NCBI GenBank assembly: GCA_002414125.1 | Contig: DHYN01000008.1 | Span: 25,402-30,494 of the forward strand | Source: Ruminococcus sp. UBA5129 | GTDB taxonomy: Bacteria; Bacillota; Clostridia; Oscillospirales; Ruminococcaceae | Direction: 5' to 3' | DNA: 5,093 nucleotides | Shown: positions 4,485 to 5,093 of the stretch, piece after piece | How positions within the stretch are numbered: the first letter of the stretch is position 1 | Layout of the letters: the number at the start of each line of letters is the position of its first letter | Notes under the pieces: generated by a model | What the model was told of the DNA's origin: nothing | The model's database searches: none | The model's input: the letters and a program-made list of their open reading frames with translations, nothing else | Position numbers and translations under genes: made by a program

Positions 4485-5093
4485 TTATAAAATATCAATA
4501 TATTCGCCGTTAAGCGCTTTGTTCATGCTTCTGACAGCACAGAACTTACCGCACATGGAGCAGCTATCCTCATGTTCCGGCGCACGGCTGTCACGAATCG
4601 CCTTTGCGGTTTCGGGATCAATGGAGCATTCCCACTGCTTTTCCCAATCAAAGGTCCTTCTTGCATCCGCCATGGCATCGTCAATATCCCTTGCGTGCGG
4701 CACCTTCTTTGCAATATCTGCCGAATGAGCCGCTATTTTTGAAGCGATGATACCTTGCTTGACATCCTCAACATTTGGAAGGGCGAGGTGTTCTGCGGGC
4801 GTGACATAGCATAGGAATGCCGCACCTGATGCAGCGGCGATAGCGCCTCCGATAGCAGAGGTAATGTGATCATATCCCGGAGCAATATCGGTAACGATTG
4901 GACCGAGCACATAGAAAGGCGCACCCATACAAATGGTTTGCTGCAGCTTCATATTCGCCTCGATCTGATCTATAGGCATATGTCCGGGACCTTCAACCAT
5001 CACCTGAACATCCTTCTCCCAAGCTCGCTTGGTCAGCTCACCAAGACGAACAAGCTCTTCGATCTGACAGACGTCGCTGCCGTCGGCAAGAGT
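4485..5093 (-). CDS. thiC: Phosphomethylpyrimidine synthase ThiC, C-terminal part (runs off the right edge)
   Basis: The 202 visible residues are the C-terminal half of ThiC, the non-canonical radical SAM enzyme that rearranges 5-aminoimidazole ribotide into HMP-phosphate for thiamine synthesis. The frame is open to the window edge, so an internal ATG/GTG near 5003 is not the start. Diagnostic stretches are [20 protein letters not shown] (17-36 of the fragment), [37 protein letters not shown], and the cluster-binding [11 protein letters not shown] (Cys178, 181, 185). The cysteine spacing is C-x2-C-x3-C, one shorter than the E. coli-type C-x2-C-x4-C; I believe this is a variant of short-form ThiC rather than damage, because the frame is intact around it. 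The start, and any TPP riboswitch, lie beyond the window. A strong terminator follows. Confidence 0.97.
   Translation of the reverse strand, partial: TLADGSDVCQIEELVRLGELTKRAWEKDVQVMVEGPGHMPIDQIEANMKLQQTICMGAPFYVLGPIVTDIAPGYDHITSAIGGAIAAASGAAFLCYVTPAEHLALPNVEDVKQGIIASKIAAHSADIAKKVPHARDIDDAMADARRTFDWEKQWECSIDPETAKAIRDSRAPEHEDSCSMCGKFCAVRSMNKALNGEYIDIL

Noticed and set aside
4485..5003. thiC read as a complete short gene starting at 5003
   Set aside because: The same frame continues upstream to the window edge with clear ThiC sequence ([14 protein letters not shown]), so the gene is simply cut by the window.

Overview
The window looks like chromosome of an anaerobic, gut-type Clostridia (Bacillota; Ruminococcaceae/Lachnospiraceae-like is a guess). 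The grounds are moderate GC, strong Shine-Dalgarno sites, textbook TTGACA-N17-TATAAT promoters, a Rrf2 regulator, and proteins of the oxygen-sensitive 2-hydroxyacyl-CoA dehydratase/activase superfamily. No mobile element, CRISPR array or rRNA was seen.

Layout. The left edge holds the 5' end of a tRNA read leftward (1-20, perhaps Arg) and, divergent from it, a complete tRNA-Lys(UUU) at 219-294. Each has its own consensus promoter, and tRNA-Lys is followed by a strong hairpin terminator (301-344). All protein genes lie on the minus strand. Read from right to left they are: the C-terminal half of thiC (HMP-phosphate synthase, running off the right edge) with its terminator (4351-4379); a consensus promoter with an operator-like dyad; a 59-codon nitroreductase remnant; a Rrf2/YwnA-type regulator; and a tight three-gene operon. 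The operon encodes a DUF2229-type protein (307 aa), a second HgdB-like protein (361 aa) and a BadF/HgdC-type ATPase activase (319 aa). Its genes overlap by one base each (TGATG and TAATG junctions), so translation is probably coupled. The operon converges on the tRNA-Lys terminator.

How the genes may work together. By family knowledge, the activase hydrolyses ATP while passing one very low-potential electron from an intersubunit [4Fe-4S] cluster to an iron-sulfur partner. The two larger proteins share a C-terminal motif and look like a paralogous pair that forms that partner. Similar domains occur fused in giant clostridial 'activase-related' proteins of unknown function; here they are separate genes in a permuted order. 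No acyl-CoA dehydratase substrate enzyme, CoA-transferase or electron-transfer flavoprotein gene is in the window, so the substrate is unknown. The Rrf2 gene just upstream is the obvious candidate regulator. The nitroreductase remnant and an orphan ribosome-binding site on either side of the Rrf2 gene suggest past deletion, which may have put the Rrf2 gene and perhaps the operon under a captured promoter.
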